A stretch of DNA of 64,000 nt from Nemertoderma westbladi (GCA_032718475.1 JAUCBJ010006988.1:146075-210074); one strand, 5' to 3'. Counted from the first letter of the stretch, positions 35,593 through 49,577 are shown. Notes: generated by a model from the letters alone, not told the origin. Translations and numbers: made by a program.

Positions 35593-38500
35593 ATGGCTGA
35601 CATAAAACAAAACACTGTCAGATAGTCTCCTCGAAAGAACAGTCTGTGACTCAGATAGAAGTATAAAAAATTGGAGACCGAAGTCCAAGTCCCCTCCTAC
35701 TGTAAGAAAGTTCATCCCTACAGTAGTAGTATCAGACCCTAGGCTAGTGAAGCACCATAGGTCTATCATAGGCACTAGGGCTCAAGTCAAGCGGGACCAA
35801 GAGGCCGCTGTTAAACAGCAGCAGCACCCAAACCGGGAACTTATTTCTCAGCGGCCCGATAACTCCAGTAGTTCAGACACTGTAGAGTTGACACCCGAGA
35901 TCGGAGCAAAGATGGCAGAAGAGGTTTATCCGGATCCACTTCTAATTCTTCCTGGAGCCGTACTCACTAGAGTGTTGATAGCTGTGGAAGAACATCAAAT
36001 CGATTGGGCGAGAAGTAAGCGATCGACCAAGGACAGTTATGCGGGATACACAATGGAGGAACTGAAGTCTATTGTCGAGACGCAATGGAACTTCCCCGGA
36101 CCCGGACTCCCGTTTAACTTATCGGAAGCTGCCTTGGAGGACTTATACAGGTTGGGAGTAGTAAGAGACACTCGAGATCCAGCTGTCTGGAAGAGGTCGG
36201 CAGCGGGATATGTCCAGGGATTCTTCAGCTCTTTGGAGCGCTTAGAGGAACACCTGTTTCAACAACGTCAAGGACCTCAAGAGCAGGGAGAGCTGCTTTA
36301 TCAAGTTCAAGAACGAATTTTACGGATCAGACTAATCCTTTCGGCCTTTGAAGAAGCTTCGAAGAGAAGCCAAGACACGTCGTTGCAAGTGGCCATAAAA
36401 ACTTGGTTCCAACGGGTGAGTCTTAAAGTCCAGGGAACGACACAATGGAAAGCTCAGCTAACCGAGCATATGACCCACGGAGAATCAACAGACGCTACCT
36501 TTTCTCAGGTGGAAAGCGAAGCTATATCAGAGAAACCTCAGAAGAAGGACGCTATTGACATCTTATCTGTCGGACTATCAACGATTTATAGGTGACAAAT
36601 AGCTAAGGAGACGGCTAGCTGGACTTCATCCTAATAGTGAGGGAGCCAAATTTGTGTTGGACTCGTTAGATGTGGAAATATTAGCCGCGGAACAGGCTAA
36701 ATTTGATGAAAGCATCCTCATGGTAATGGATCAAGAAGAACAATTAAAGAAACGGCAAATAGAAGACTGAAAGTCTGCAGCAGCGGTGGAATCTGAAAGA
36801 AAAGCAGCAGCAGCAGTGGCAGAGGCAGAGGCTGAAAGGAAAGCAGCAGCAGTAGCGGCAGAGGCAGAGGCTGAGAGAAAAGCGGCAGAGGCAGAGGCTG
36901 AGAGAAAGGCGTCAGCAGCAGCGGCAGCGGCAGAATCTGAAAGGAAAGCGGCAGTGACAGAAGCAGAACTGAAAGCTTCTGAAGTGACTACCCAACTAGA
37001 GCTGGAGAACCTTCAGGCGAAACACTATTACTTGAGGAAACAAAGGACAGCTACTCAGATGCAGTTGCTAAGTAGATCTACTCCCAGGAGACAGGGATTT
37101 ACATCTTCTGATGAAGGCGATACAACCAATCCTGAAGGCGGAGGAAATATATCTCGTTCCAGCGGACGTAGAAGAATGCCACACCGTCAGAAATTGCCTA
37201 ATTTGCCCCCAGCTGTGAGAAGACAACTAGCTAGTGTAGACTTAGGAAATACAGAATCCACAGACCAAATTATTAGAGTAGAAAGACTCCCTACTATAGT
37301 AGATGGCCTGAAATAATTAGGCCTGTTCTCGAAGCTACCCCCTCTGTGATAGAGACCCCTGTACTTCCAGAACCTAATTCTAAATTCCCTTTGCACAGTA
37401 CTAAACTACCTGTGCCCAGTAGAATAGCCCCTGAATCAATCCCAGTCCTGGACGCCGAGCAAGACATCAACGATTTGTCGCCAGTCGTCCCTCGTCTACC
37501 CGCTACTATGTTGGCGGCTCCCACTTCGGCGGTAGAGTGTGTGGATGAGGGACGGCGGGAGATGGGTCTCCTGCTCGGGCAGCTGAAGGAACATCGCATA
37601 TGTTCATCCCAGCAGGTCCAGGAGTTGGAAGGGACTGTTCAGCAGTTAAAGGGAACAGTAAGAGAGGGTAAGTTAGAGTTTCAAGAAGTGCAGCAGAGTA
37701 TCGCGTTAGAACGCGATAAATTAGTAAATATACAATTGGGTATACCACCACCCCCTGTAACAATGTGTCAACCTGTTAGGTCTGAAGTATTTCATGCGCA
37801 AGGTGTGGAGCCTACACGCATCTATACTGCTAGTGAAGTAGAAACTCCTATAGTTAACCCTATTAAGGTTAATTATAAACCCGTTGATAATGATATTCCA
37901 TATAGACCTGATCCTAATATAACTCGATATTAAATAATACGATGGCCCAAGAAAGTTTTACGCGTCAAATGGCTAGAACCGAAGCCCGTCAAGCGGTAAA
38001 GGTGGGAGAGATCGTCAAGTTCAATGGAGATGAGATGAAATGGTTACCTTTTAATGAGTATTATAAAGTTAACATACAGAACTCTGTACTATCTAACGGA
38101 GAGAAACTTAGATTCCTCATCGAGTGCTTGGAAGGACCTCCCAAGTTAATGGCGTTAAAGTTTATTGGACATCCAGATGGATTAAGACAAGTTTGGGATA
38201 CACTCAACATCAGGTATGGTAATAGGACTAATATAGCTATGTATTTGTATGCGAAATTAGTAGCGCCCCGAAAGTTCCTTAGCACCGGGATTATAGAGTT
38301 TTCCGATGAGATTCAGGAGATCTGTAGACAACTAGATTGGTTAGGTAAGTCTCATGAATATCAGAGTTCCATGGTTGTTGGAGCCGTAGCATCTACTTTG
38401 CCAAAGGGTGGAGTAGGTACTCGTTGGGACAAAAGAGTTCTCTATATGATGGACCAGCAACAAAGAGACCCTACCATGGCTGATCTCATGTCATTCTTAA

Positions 38501-39050
38501 ATGGAGAGGTAAGATTGCAGCTCCTAAAGCAGTCCCGAGAGAAGACCCCGGAGAATAAGGTGAGTGAAAAACCCGTTTCTAGGAGAAAGGTAACACCAGT
38601 GTGTTATACAGACGACGGCGAAAGCCAAACCTCCCACGAGGAGAACAGCGGGAAAGACACCGAAAGATTTTACTATGTCAACAAAACACAGAAAGACGTA
38701 AGTAAATCTAAGTCTCGAACCGGTAAGACAGAGAACAGGTAACAACAACTCCTCCTACGTCTCCTAAGAGAATTCATGGAAGAAAGCCCGAGGAAAGAAC
38801 AAGTGTGCACAACACCACACAAGTTAAAGTAAGTAACATCAAACCCAAATGTGCATTGTGCGACGGGCCCCATCGTTTAAGTGGATGTGATGAATTCTTG
38901 AAGAAATCCCTAAAGGATAGACGTGACGTCACGTGGGATAAGCGGTTGTGTTATAATTGTCTCAGACAAGGACACCAATGGCGGACCTGTTACTCAGACA
39001 CGAGATGCGCTAAGTGCGGTGCGAAACATCATATCTTGCTGCACACAGAA
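35593..39050 (+). pseudogene. gag: BEL/Pao gag, copy 2, frame-broken
   Basis: The ATG at 35593 is collinear with that of copy 1, but an extra base soon after gives a TAG. The pieces are 35747-36595, 36786-37316, 37346-37933, 37942-38742 and from 38805. The first has KHHRSIIGTRAQVKRDQEAA and a gag-like helical region. The second is an Ala/Glu/Lys/Arg helix of about 65 residues. The fourth is the core gag domain (MAQESFTRQMARTEARQAVK). The last carries the knuckle CYNCLRQGHQWRTC followed by CAKCGAKHHILLH, the paired zinc motif typical of BEL gags. Frame breaks are mostly one-base indels against copy 1, for example a lost base at about 37307 and an extra T near 36562. Confidence 0.87.
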
Positions 39051-42000
39051 TTTGAAAGAACCCGCACGAGTCAGGTAAGTGAGCCCGAACTACATGTCCA
39101 ATTCAATGATGTGAACGACACTGACCACAGCTCTGAGATTGAAGGATTTTACACAGATGAATTCTCCGACGAAAACGAATCCTGTTATATGATAAACACC
39201 GCAGTGTATCGAGCGCTTATGTATGAGACTGAAACCAATAACGAAACGCAACTGACTATTCCGGACCGACAACCATCTTGGAAAGCGCCAACTTCCAACA
39301 TCGGAATCCGGGAATTCCCGGTGGATCAGCTGAGAGTCCATGGGCTAGGTAAGAGTTTTATAGTAAACGCCCTCCTTGACTCCGGCAGCACAGGAACATT
39401 CATCGACAAAGAACTAGCCGAAGACATCTTTGCTGGACAACCCAAGTTCCGAACTTAGTTGAACCTTTCAGGAATTATTCAGGTTTGGAAATCCACAGTA
39501 GCTACAGACTACTATGCAGGCGCGTTGTCCACTCCCCAGGATGAACTAGGAGAACATAGCATAAGGTCAGTAAAAATGGTGGCGATAAAGAACTTTGCTA
39601 CCAGCCAAGTAGAACCTTACAACTGGGATGAAGACCATTTTACCCAGCAGCATGATATCCCTAGATTCAACACCGACTACACAGGGGTGCAGATATTGAT
39701 CGGCCAAAATGCGCATGAGGCGCTTGAGAAACAGAAAAACGGCCTGCTCGACCGCAACCATTACAAACATATGCGGGAAGAACGAGAGTAGGTTGGTACT
39801 TCACTGGACCTTCCCATAGAACACTCATGGAAAGACTACCTAACGAAAAGGTACATCAGGTGAGTGAATGGGAAGAAGAAATCAGTGAGGGAGAGACCAC
39901 AACTGTGGGAACACCATACTCCTCAGATAATGACGATATTAACCAATTATTTGACGAGGAAAATACAATCGACCTCCTCACCGAAAATGAAACTTGGCGA
40001 AACCAAGTAAACCTGTGCCATCTCATCAATCATGGCGGACAATTCGACTACAATGACGAATTAAATGAGGTGATAGATCGATACAACAATAAGATTCGCG
40101 ATGAACATACCGTACGATTCTTTACTCAAGAAGCCGTAGAGCCTAATTCCTACGACAAGGCCCTGTCCATCGAGGAGGAGAGAGACAAGCAGATTCTGGA
40201 AACGACTACCCGTTTTCTTAAAGATCAAGGTCGCTATGAGATTGGTCTTCCGTTCCGACGGCGAGAACCCAACTTTTTAAATAACAGACCTTTAGCGGAG
40301 AAGAGAATCGCGCAACTACATCGGCATCTTACGGCAAATGCTTCAGCTAAGGAAATGTATAAGACCCAGCTGAAGAAATTTATCGACAAGGGATACGCGG
40401 AGCGAGTGCCGGAAGAAACACCCATCACAGAGAGAACATATTATCTAACACATCATTACGTTCCCAAACCTGGTAAACACAACGAAGTCCGGGTAGTGTT
40501 CGACGGCTCCGCCCTTTACATGGGACAATCCTTGAATTCCGAATTGTTGCCTGGACCCAACTTACTCCAATCCTTGTTGGGAATACTATTAAGATTACGG
40601 CAATATTCTATCGCCTTCGCCTCGGATATAGAAGGCATGTTCTTACAAGTCAAGGCGCTGGATAGGGATCGAGACAGCCTACGATCTCTGTGGTGGCCTG
40701 AAGGAGACCTCAACCTAAAACCGGTGGAGTACTGGATGACCATCCAGGCATTTGGGATCATCTCGAGTCCCTCGAACACTTGTTCAGTAGTGCGTACCAC
40801 TGCTGATGACAACCAAGACACCTTCTCTAAAGCGGTTATCGACAACATCAAACGGGATATATACATGGACGACAATTTAAAGTCCCTCCCATCGGTGGAA
40901 GAAGCCATTGATGTTGCCAAGGGAATGGTAGAGTGCTTGAAACGCGGTGGAATTCGACTAACCAAATTCACTAGTAACTCCCGTGAGTTTCTGGAATCGA
41001 TCCCGGTAGAAGACCGAGGTGTTAAAGATCTGGACCTCATCAAGGACGATCTTCCGGAAACCAAGACGCTTGGTTTGAAATGGGACACGGATAGAGATAT
41101 CCTGTTTTTACAGCTAAAACAGCGAGATAATCCAGTTCGAACTAAATGGATTTGTCTAAGCATCCTGAGCACTTATTTCGATCCATTGGGATTTATTAGC
41201 CCAGTTTTATTGGTTGCTCTGAGCTTAGTGCAACAAATGTGGCTTGAAAACCACTCGTGGGACGATCCACTTAAGGGAGAACTGCTAAAGAAGTGGATGA
41301 AATGGGAAGATTCTCTACCTTCCATCGAGAACTTTATTATTTCCCGTTCATATTTTGGTCACGTTCTCCCCACGTATTCCTATCAACTCCATGTGTTTGG
41401 AGACGCCAGCGATATGGGAATAGGTTGAAACTCCGGATGGAATTAAAGTTGCCTTGGTTACCTCTAAGGCCTTGATAAAAAACAAGCTACGAGTTCCTCG
41501 AGCGGAGTTAAAGGCGGCTCTATACGCTACAGCCATCGGCCGGAATGTAACAGAACAGATCAACTATCCACTGGAGAAAACTGTCTATTGGACTGATGCT
41601 TTACTCGTTTTGGAGTATATAACCAATGAAGTCTGTCAGTTCAGCGTCATCGTTACCAACAGAGTAGCCATTATACTTAGTCGCACTAATGTAGATCAAT
41701 GGAGACATTGCCCTGGGACGATTAATCCAGCCGACATCGCCTCCAGAGGAGCAACTCCTCAAGAACTGATAGATACTCCAGACTGGTTAGGTGGACCCGA
41801 CTTCCTAAGTAAAGAAGAGGATGAATGGCCTCCTCATCTCACCACGGCTGAGATTAGACAAGCCAAGGGAGCGGAGAAAGTCAAACCCAAAACCCGGATG
41901 AGTAAATCAAAGTTATTTAAACCCGTGATAGATCTGTCTGTCCTACACATTTCCGGGGACGACGCTGTGGATCTAAACTTCCCCGCCACAAATAAATCTG

Positions 42001-43710
42001 TTGTGGAAATTAGAGAAAGAGACTGGAAATCTGGAACACCAGACGTCTCACAGGGACTCTCACCTCTCCTGCAGAGAGCGATAAATCACTATAGCTCCTG
42101 GAATCGGCTTTGTAAGGACGTCGTGTATTTGAAGCGATGCTTCCATCATCACTACTCCAGGACGAAGATCGCTAGTGATACCGCTCCACTGACATCCGTG
42201 CAGGTCCATGCTATTAAAGATCTTCCCAAATATAAAGTATCGGATAGGTTTCTGACGGAAAAGATCAGTTATCAAGAGCATGAAGAAACCAATAAGCAGA
42301 TACTGAGACTCCTGCAATGCTATGAAGATTCCGATAAGTATTTCCTGTTGTTGAAAAATCCACAGACGCCCTTAAGGGATCGTTTCTACGTTAATACGTG
42401 TTGGAGGGAGATTAACTAATGCTCCATTATCCTTTGACACTAAGTTTCCCATACTCATTAGAAATCTTGAAATACAAATCAAGATGATTGTAGATGTTCA
42501 CAGTAGGCTTTACCATGCTGGTAGAGAACGAGTTCTTAGCGAAATTCGAACTCGATATTATTTCCATAAACCCCGTAGAGCTCTGAACCAAGTTCTTAGG
42601 AACTGTATACCCTGTAGGAAAGCATTCAGTAGGCTTTTAACACAGCGAGAGGCAGAATTACCTTGGGAACGAGTAAGCTTCTATGAACCACCCTTTACTA
42701 ATACTGGTGTGGATTTATTTGGCCCTATTGAAGTATATCGTGCTAGGACTATAGTCAAGCGATGGTGTGTCATCTTTGTCTGTATGACTTGTAGAGCGAT
42801 CCATCTAGATATGGCGAACGATCTATCTACCAACAGCTTCATACTGAGTTTACGCCGACAGATCGCTCGCTTTGGAACTAGCAACACGATGAGATCTGAT
42901 AAGGGAACGAACTTCATTGGCGCCAATAATGAGATCAAAGCTTATGTTAAAGATTGGAACCAAAGACAGGTGGACGATCAGCTAAGGGTAACAGCATCTA
43001 GCTGGACCTTCAACGCCGCCGACGCCCCTTGGTGGGGAGGAAGTTGGGAGAGATTAATAAGGAGCGTGAAGACCGCATTTCACTTTATAGTGCCATGCCG
43101 CGCGTATCTCACCGACGAACTTTTGCGGACGTTAATGGAAGAAATCGCTGCCTATCTTAACGAGAGACAGCTTATGCCAGTCTCATCGAGTCCCGACTCC
43201 CTAGAAGCGCTAACACCTGCACATTTCCTACTAAAGAAACCTGTAGCCATTCTCCCACAATCGGAAATCACGGACGGAGACGAATACTGCCGACAAACTT
43301 GGCAACTTATGCAGTTATTATCCCGCCGTTTCGCTGACCATTTCGAAAAACATTATCTGCCTGCGCTACAACTTCGAACCAAGTGGTTTGCGCAGCAAGA
43401 AAACGTCAGCGCTGGAGACATGGTCCTTATTGTGGAAACAGATCTTCCACGTAAGCGGTGGCAGACAGGTCGTATCATCGAGACTCATATATCCGATGAT
43501 GGTTTAGAGCTATCGGTAGAACTCGTCGTCATGCGACGTAACTTTAAGAAACCTGGAATTGTATTCGAAACACAGCAACTCAATTGCCCAGTTGGTCGTT
43601 TATGTTTACTGGAAAGAGACAGAGAACTATCCGGAAACTATGGAAGGCAAGATACTCTTCCCACGACCACCTCCCTAATCCAACAAACATCTAGGGACTC
43701 CCCAACGTAA
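39051..43710 (+). pseudogene. pol: BEL/Pao protease-pol, copy 2
   Basis: The aspartic protease is present here, unlike copy 1: IVNALLDSGSTGTFIDKELA near 39360-39420 with the DSG active site. An in-frame TAG follows at 39456 and a frameshift near 39780. RT (39827-41428) has VRVVFDGSALYMGQSLNSEL and IYMDDNLKSLPS. A 17-bp loss at about 41425, just after GDASDMGIG in RNase H, breaks the frame, and another small deletion lies near 42385. Integrase (42484-43710) has HAGRERVLSEI..CIPCRK, VDLFGPIEVY, SDKGTNFIGA, WWGGSWERLIRS and a C-terminal RWQTGRIIETHISDDG domain, and is open to its TAA. Confidence 0.9.
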
Positions 43711-45266
43711 CAGCGTCTGGAGTGGGTGTGTGACTATATTATTTTATATGTTTTTATTATTTTATATTTATGTATGTATTATTATGTAATTTTATTATAA
43801 TCGTTTTCTTTAATTTTATTTAGTAGAATGTTATTTTAGCGATTATTTAGTAGTTTAGTGCAATATACATACTCGTGTTTATTACTTAATTACTTAATAT
43901 TATATATTTAGTGCAACGGCGAGAAATAAATTTTTTTTCTTTTTCCTTACTGACCGTATCATATTATAAATGCGTGACTACAGTAAGATGAAATATCCGT
44001 ACTTATTAAAGTACAATAAAGCTCCTACTATACTCAAGTATTATTGGTAAGTAGAGTATTAGGAATGCAACGAATTGCAACAAGGAATGCAATTAGGAAA
44101 CGACTTGCCTCTTCTCACTGACATTGCTCCTTGCAATATTGCTCTCATACCGTATATTAAATAATACATATAGTAGCGTGATGTCCCTTTAACAGTAGCG
44201 TAGAACGCAAAATAAATCTGTTAAACCCTTTGACCATCTGTAATTCTAGTCGATTAAGATATCGCGGCACTCACCGATATACTTGAAAGACAAAATTCTA
44301 GTATCAGTGGTTAAGGTCCCCAGACAAGTTCTGGAATAATTCGGTGCCCATCTTAAATATTAATTATTTAATATTTACAAAAATCTATTAAAACAAATGC
44401 CATAATAGAGTAAATGCAGACAAATAGACTCTAAGGAGTTTGTAAACCAAGAAAATCTAGAAATCCAAAATCTGTTAAAATTCAGATCCTTTAAAATTCT
44501 AGTCGATTAAGATATCGTAGCACTTACCGATACTCTTAAAAGGACAAAAAAAAATTGTGTCTATTTTAATATTAAACAATAAAATTTACGGGAATAAATT
44601 TTAAATTCATATCCTCTCATGAATTTGATAAATTGTCATTTTATACAATTTATAACATTCCCAAAATTCCATTAATTAATAGATCATGGGAGCGGAGATT
44701 CACCCTATTAAGTATATTAGTGTGCGAGAATCTCCAATATCTAGTCAATAGCCGATAAATAGCATCCCAGATCTGTATGCATGAGAATTACCCTAATTCT
44801 ACTGCTAGCTTCCCATAATGTCACCATAGCAACAACCACGCTAGAATTAGAAGCGAGTTAAAAGAACAATAGAACGCTTGCCCCATTGAGTAGCATACGG
44901 AATAAATAGCACACTGCTAGTATCCAGGGATACATAATAATAACATGGCATTCTGGAAGGCACTTGACTAACGGACAAATGGCCCGAATGTGTACAATTT
45001 GTGACAGTTGTGTGGAATTTGTGCGTTTATAGGTGAATGTTACTACTAAAGTGTGTTTACAGTAGCGAGTCGCAGTTGTGAAAGTTGCCCTACCTCTGTA
45101 GCAAGAACCTGAAGTAATTCTGAGCCCTTGGGACGGACAGTGGAGTGATTCGCGCTGGTTATTGTTGTCGTTGTGTAGCTACTACGTTGGTGAGAGGCAC
45201 AGCGACGACAGTACATCAGCGCTGAGGATCTTGCGCTGTCCGGGGGCATTGAGGGGGAGGCAGCGA
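43711..45266 (+). other. 3' noncoding block of BEL copy 2
   Basis: Collinear with 13270-14847. It holds the first hairpin module (about 44238-44350). The second (about 44497-44560) is shortened: an A-run replaces its CCAGA hairpin. It ends at GGCAGCGA, the last point shared with copy 1. Confidence 0.65.
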
Positions 45267-45321
45267 CGACCGCTAGCCTAAATATAATTAATTATAATAT
45301 CAATAAACTCATATAGCAGCT

Positions 45322-48300
45322 ATGACTGCGTTGATAGAAGATGATCTTGGTATCAGGGAGTGATATACCATACCATTGCAAGCGTTTGTTGATAGTTTAA
45401 TACGCGGCGACGCTAGTCAACCCACTACGGAGGACGATGGCCGTTATATCGAACCGCCAATGTCAAAGGAACAGCTCACGTGTGAATTGGACTATAGAAA
45501 ATTCACCGCTCACTATACGCATCGTAATGGTACGTATATGGACTTCTTAACTACTGGTCACCCTATCGATTTACACGATATGGACGATGTAGACACCGAA
45601 AGGGAAATAATCCTATTTAAATATCATACCCAGCGGAGTCGGAACGATAAACTGAGAATCGAACACGAAAATTCTATTCGCAACCAACTCGAAAGAGAAA
45701 ACGTTGAAGAGCCGGATAAACGCAGTGACTTCAACGAATATCTGGAATTCTTGAGAGAAACATATCTCAATATTGCCAGTCAACAAAACCTAGAAACTCG
45801 ATATCCGCAAAGTATACATCATGACCCTATGATAGAACTCAAACGACTCTATTTCACTATGATGTATCTTACCGCCGATCGACCGCTACCTGTTGTACCA
45901 GATAGCTTCAAACAGATGGAGGAGTATTGTAAAACTGGAGAAAGATCACCCGCATTTCCTCTACAAGACGTGCGTCTTTGGTATTATTGCGATGAATGCC
46001 CTAGACCTAACCAACAAACAGAAAGACATAAACATCTGCGGAGACGTTGCGCTAAACACAGTTTTACTCGCTATACTTACGGGAGTTTCGAGCGAAACTT
46101 GTTCGACGTATCACCTACGCTCTCTCGACTCAAACGATCCTTAAATAAACCGATGATCAGAGTTCCGGAATACTCGGTCAGACCTCCTCATTCCCTAGTG
46201 AGACCTCAAACTCTTGATCCTAATAGTATAACGGATCCTGCTGAACTGTACTCACTGTTCAAAGATCTCGTGTTACCCGAACAATGAATCGGTGGCACTC
46301 CGGTAGTGGGCTCTTATGATATTCGCCCATCTTACCTAGCCGGATTGGGACGCGGACATTTAATATCGCCGTTTAACCCGTATAATCGTCCCGGTCTAAC
46401 CCCGATACAACCCGTCACCGAAGTCGAGGAGAGTGTTGTACGAAACGCGTTAGACGCTATTCGGCAAAAGATCGGAAAAGGAACTTACGATTGTTTGGAG
46501 AAACGTAAATTGCAGCAGCAAGTCCAAGCGGTAAAAGAATTAGCTTTACCTCAGTTCGATCGGGAAATCTCGAAGAAGATATCGAACTTGGACGAACCTA
46601 CTCTCTACAAGAGTTTTTGGACGAACGCTTCCAACGACAAGCGGAGGAAAATCAGCTCGAGGTGAAACACATCGAAAGGGATAAGAGAGAAGAAGCAGCT
46701 TTAGCCCAACCAGAAGCTCAAATCCTTATGACTGACCTGTACAACCTCAATCGGTTGATATCAACCTAAGATCTCGAGATCTTATCGCTGACGCTCCTAT
46801 GTTACAACGTCCGCCAATCGAGGCCGCTCGTGTCGACGGTATACTCGTTGAACCACCGGACAATCGAGCGGATCTTATCCGTCGTATGGTACACGAGGTC
46901 AACCTACGCGCTAGACCTTTACCGAACTCGTTTTATGGGATCAAAGACGACCCTTATTATGTCAATCTAACTCAATATTATATGGTAAAACCGGAAGATC
47001 CTACACATAGTCTAAGGTTTTTACCACTAATAAATCCCCTCGATCTTGTCGAACTCGAACAACTGCAGAAACATCTGGATCAGTTAGTGAAAATAAACTC
47101 ATTCAGAAAACCCTACAATGTTTCCAGAATAGAGAAGGATATAATGCCTCCGTATAATCTCGATAGATTTATTAAAACTCGATTAGTCCACTGGAATATC
47201 GACGTATTATTCAGGAAGAGAGAATACAACGATATGGAGATGTAGAGACGTATACTACACAGTATCTGAAGTATAGGGATCTACCTAACGCTAGCGAATG
47301 CGCCACCTTGTGGCATCCGGTGGGGATGACCCTAGAAAACGCCACTAAAGAGTGGAACGAAACTCTTAACGTTATTGAAATGTATGGAGTTGTCACTTAC
47401 GATAACGAAGGTAGCGTTCCGGTTGGAGAACTGGGAACTACGCTCATGATACATATATGAGGACTAGCTGGTTCTACCCACGTGTTTACTCGAGCGTGTT
47501 CTGACGTGATTGATTATTCTTTTGAGACTCTCACCGAGATACAAAAGAAACTCCGACATGGACAATTCGAACTCGCGCAGCGCTACGTCACCGACACCGA
47601 GCGCAAACCGGCCATGGGTATAGATGGATCGATGTTACCCCAGCCAGTGCTCGAGATGTTGTTTAACGAAAGAATCCTTAAAATCGGCTCAGCTGTTTAT
47701 GGAGATCTCCAAAACGACTTCAGGAACATGGAGAATATCCCATATCCTTTCGTAGACACCCAGCTGATTGCTCCCTGGGCAGAAGGCCGAGGTTTCTTCC
47801 GCACTATGTATGCCAATACATCCAGCGGCATCAATAAAATACAACGAACCTCCATCGGACATCTTGCCTTTCAAGAATACGGATGGAATTTCAAAGTCGG
47901 AAACCCTATCAACTATCAAAAAGTATATGGAGATCATTATTCTCGATTATACTTCGACGGAAAATTGACCGCACCTGGCATCGTTTATAGCTTTATGAGT
48001 GTTCCACTTCGTCCCTCATTAGCTATATACACTATCTTCGAGAACGCCGCACTTGCTGGTTGGCTAGCCGATGTGTGCAGTCGTACTATACGCGCCCATC
48101 CTTTGATACTTGGAACCAAACTCGCCAAGCTAGATGAACACAATAAATTCATCCGCTTCGAATGCTTTAGGCGCTTTCTGACTCCGTTCCGTAACGTTGA
48201 TAGTCAGTTCAAGGACCGCGCTCTGACCAAGCTCAGCCTAAGAGACTCAGCTGCTGAGAAGTTAGACAGCGCTGGATTCGCCATTTTCAAGGACGTTTGT

Positions 48301-49500
48301 TTACAGAACTTACATTCCTCTGTTATACAAAGACCCCGAATCCCCACGGGTTATTCTATCGTGGAAGTTCAGACAGTGGGTTCGCTTGAGGAGACAGCTA
48401 TGCCTAACTCAGCTATGCAATTGGAAGACGAACCAATTTGTTTAGAGTCCAAGGAGATTCAACCCACAGCGCCTAGGAGCAGTGACAACGACTACGTCCT
48501 GGAATGGTATAAGGTCCACAATGTCTCACCGCATACGATTATCGGCATGCCAATTATGTTTCTAGGAAACATTGCCGATTATGCGCATCTCGAGACCACT
48601 TCACCCCGGTGGACTCCAACGTACCCTGCTCCTACTTCCATGACCAACCTACGATGGAGATCTATTGTGCATATTGTAGACTCAATAACTTACACATTTT
48701 CGCAGTCTGCCCTCAATTTATGACTCAATGCCATCATTGCCAGTTTAAAGGACACGCAAGTTTTAATTGCCCTTTCAACCGAGATCTGGAAAGCGTAGAT
48801 GAAATGATTACCCTACACTACATTCGAGCCTGGGAAGCGAACGCGGATCGAGTCACGTCATCGATAATACCCTGGACGTGCCTATGAAGGAGTTTATGCA
48901 TTTCACCCGTATCTATTTGCTTCCGTTGAGCAAAAATCTCGCACACCGAGTTATGAACTAATGAAGCGTGTTGGCGAGAATATTTCGACCAAATTTGTTC
49001 GTAAATATCTCAGGAACATTAATCCCAATGATCTTAATTCCTATAACTTGATCAACTTCATCCGTCAAGATCCGGAATATGGTGACTTGTTCATCAACTC
49101 GCATCCAGAACTACAGGAAGTTCATAGACGACCCTATGACTATAGAGCCCGAGAACGCGAGTTAGAAAGAACCATCAAACCGAGGAAATTTCTCGCTTCT
49201 CACGGTCCACCTACCGCTCTCGTGCAGACGACTCGTCAGGGACCAGTAAGAGTAAGAGCTGCTGTCTTGAAACGCGCTCTGAAGGTTGTTCGACCTCGCT
49301 CCACTGAGGTTGATATCGATCAACCGGGTACCTCGACCGGCGGATACACCGACCGTAACCCTAAACCTTCCGATGCAATTGTATTGCACCCTTCACCCAG
49401 GAGTTATAGCCCTCCTAGTAAAATGGCTCGCCCCAAAGAGAAAAGGACTCTTGCTAGCTTCAAAAAACTGCGTAAACGCCGTTCACGTAAGAAGGACTAA
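45322..49500 (+). pseudogene. Third coding block of BEL copy 2: unidentified gag-like polyprotein, broken
   Basis: About 4.2 kb of nearly continuous coding sense in one direction, in pieces 45322-46287, 46306-46665, a third-frame stretch to 46766, 46799-47245, 47245-47457, 47482-48723, 48609-48887 and 48862-49500. In-frame TGA stops lie at 45361, 46285 and 47458, with frame switches near 46610, 46790, 47235, 48640 and 48870. The start is the ATG at 45322 (MTALIEDDLG), 10 bases after the acceptor-like CATATAGCAG. The middle part (47482-48600) is globular with FNERILKIGSAVYGDLQNDF and AEGRGFFRTMYANTSSGI. Near the end, CAYCRLNNLHIFAVC and CHHCQFKGHASFNC look like two zinc knuckles (CX2CX5HX4C and CX2CX4HX4C). 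The tail is basic (LRKRRSRKKD). I see no signal peptide or membrane segments, so env is unlikely. A nucleocapsid/gag-like role is inferred; the family is unknown to me. Confidence 0.75.
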
Positions 49501-49577
49501 CTGTTTAGAGTATTTTTATATTTTAGAAACTGTGCTTTTTATATTTTATAGAATTAAATCCCATTTTCTGGGAGCAG

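Noticed and set aside
45361-47460. In-frame TGA codons as selenocysteine or programmed readthrough
   Set aside because: No SECIS-like element or readthrough context was seen, frameshifts occur nearby, and one comparable TGA in gag corresponds to CGA in the sister copy.
45322-49500. Third block read as a retroviral env
   Set aside because: No signal peptide, membrane helix or Cys-rich ectodomain seen; instead zinc knuckles and a basic tail near the end.
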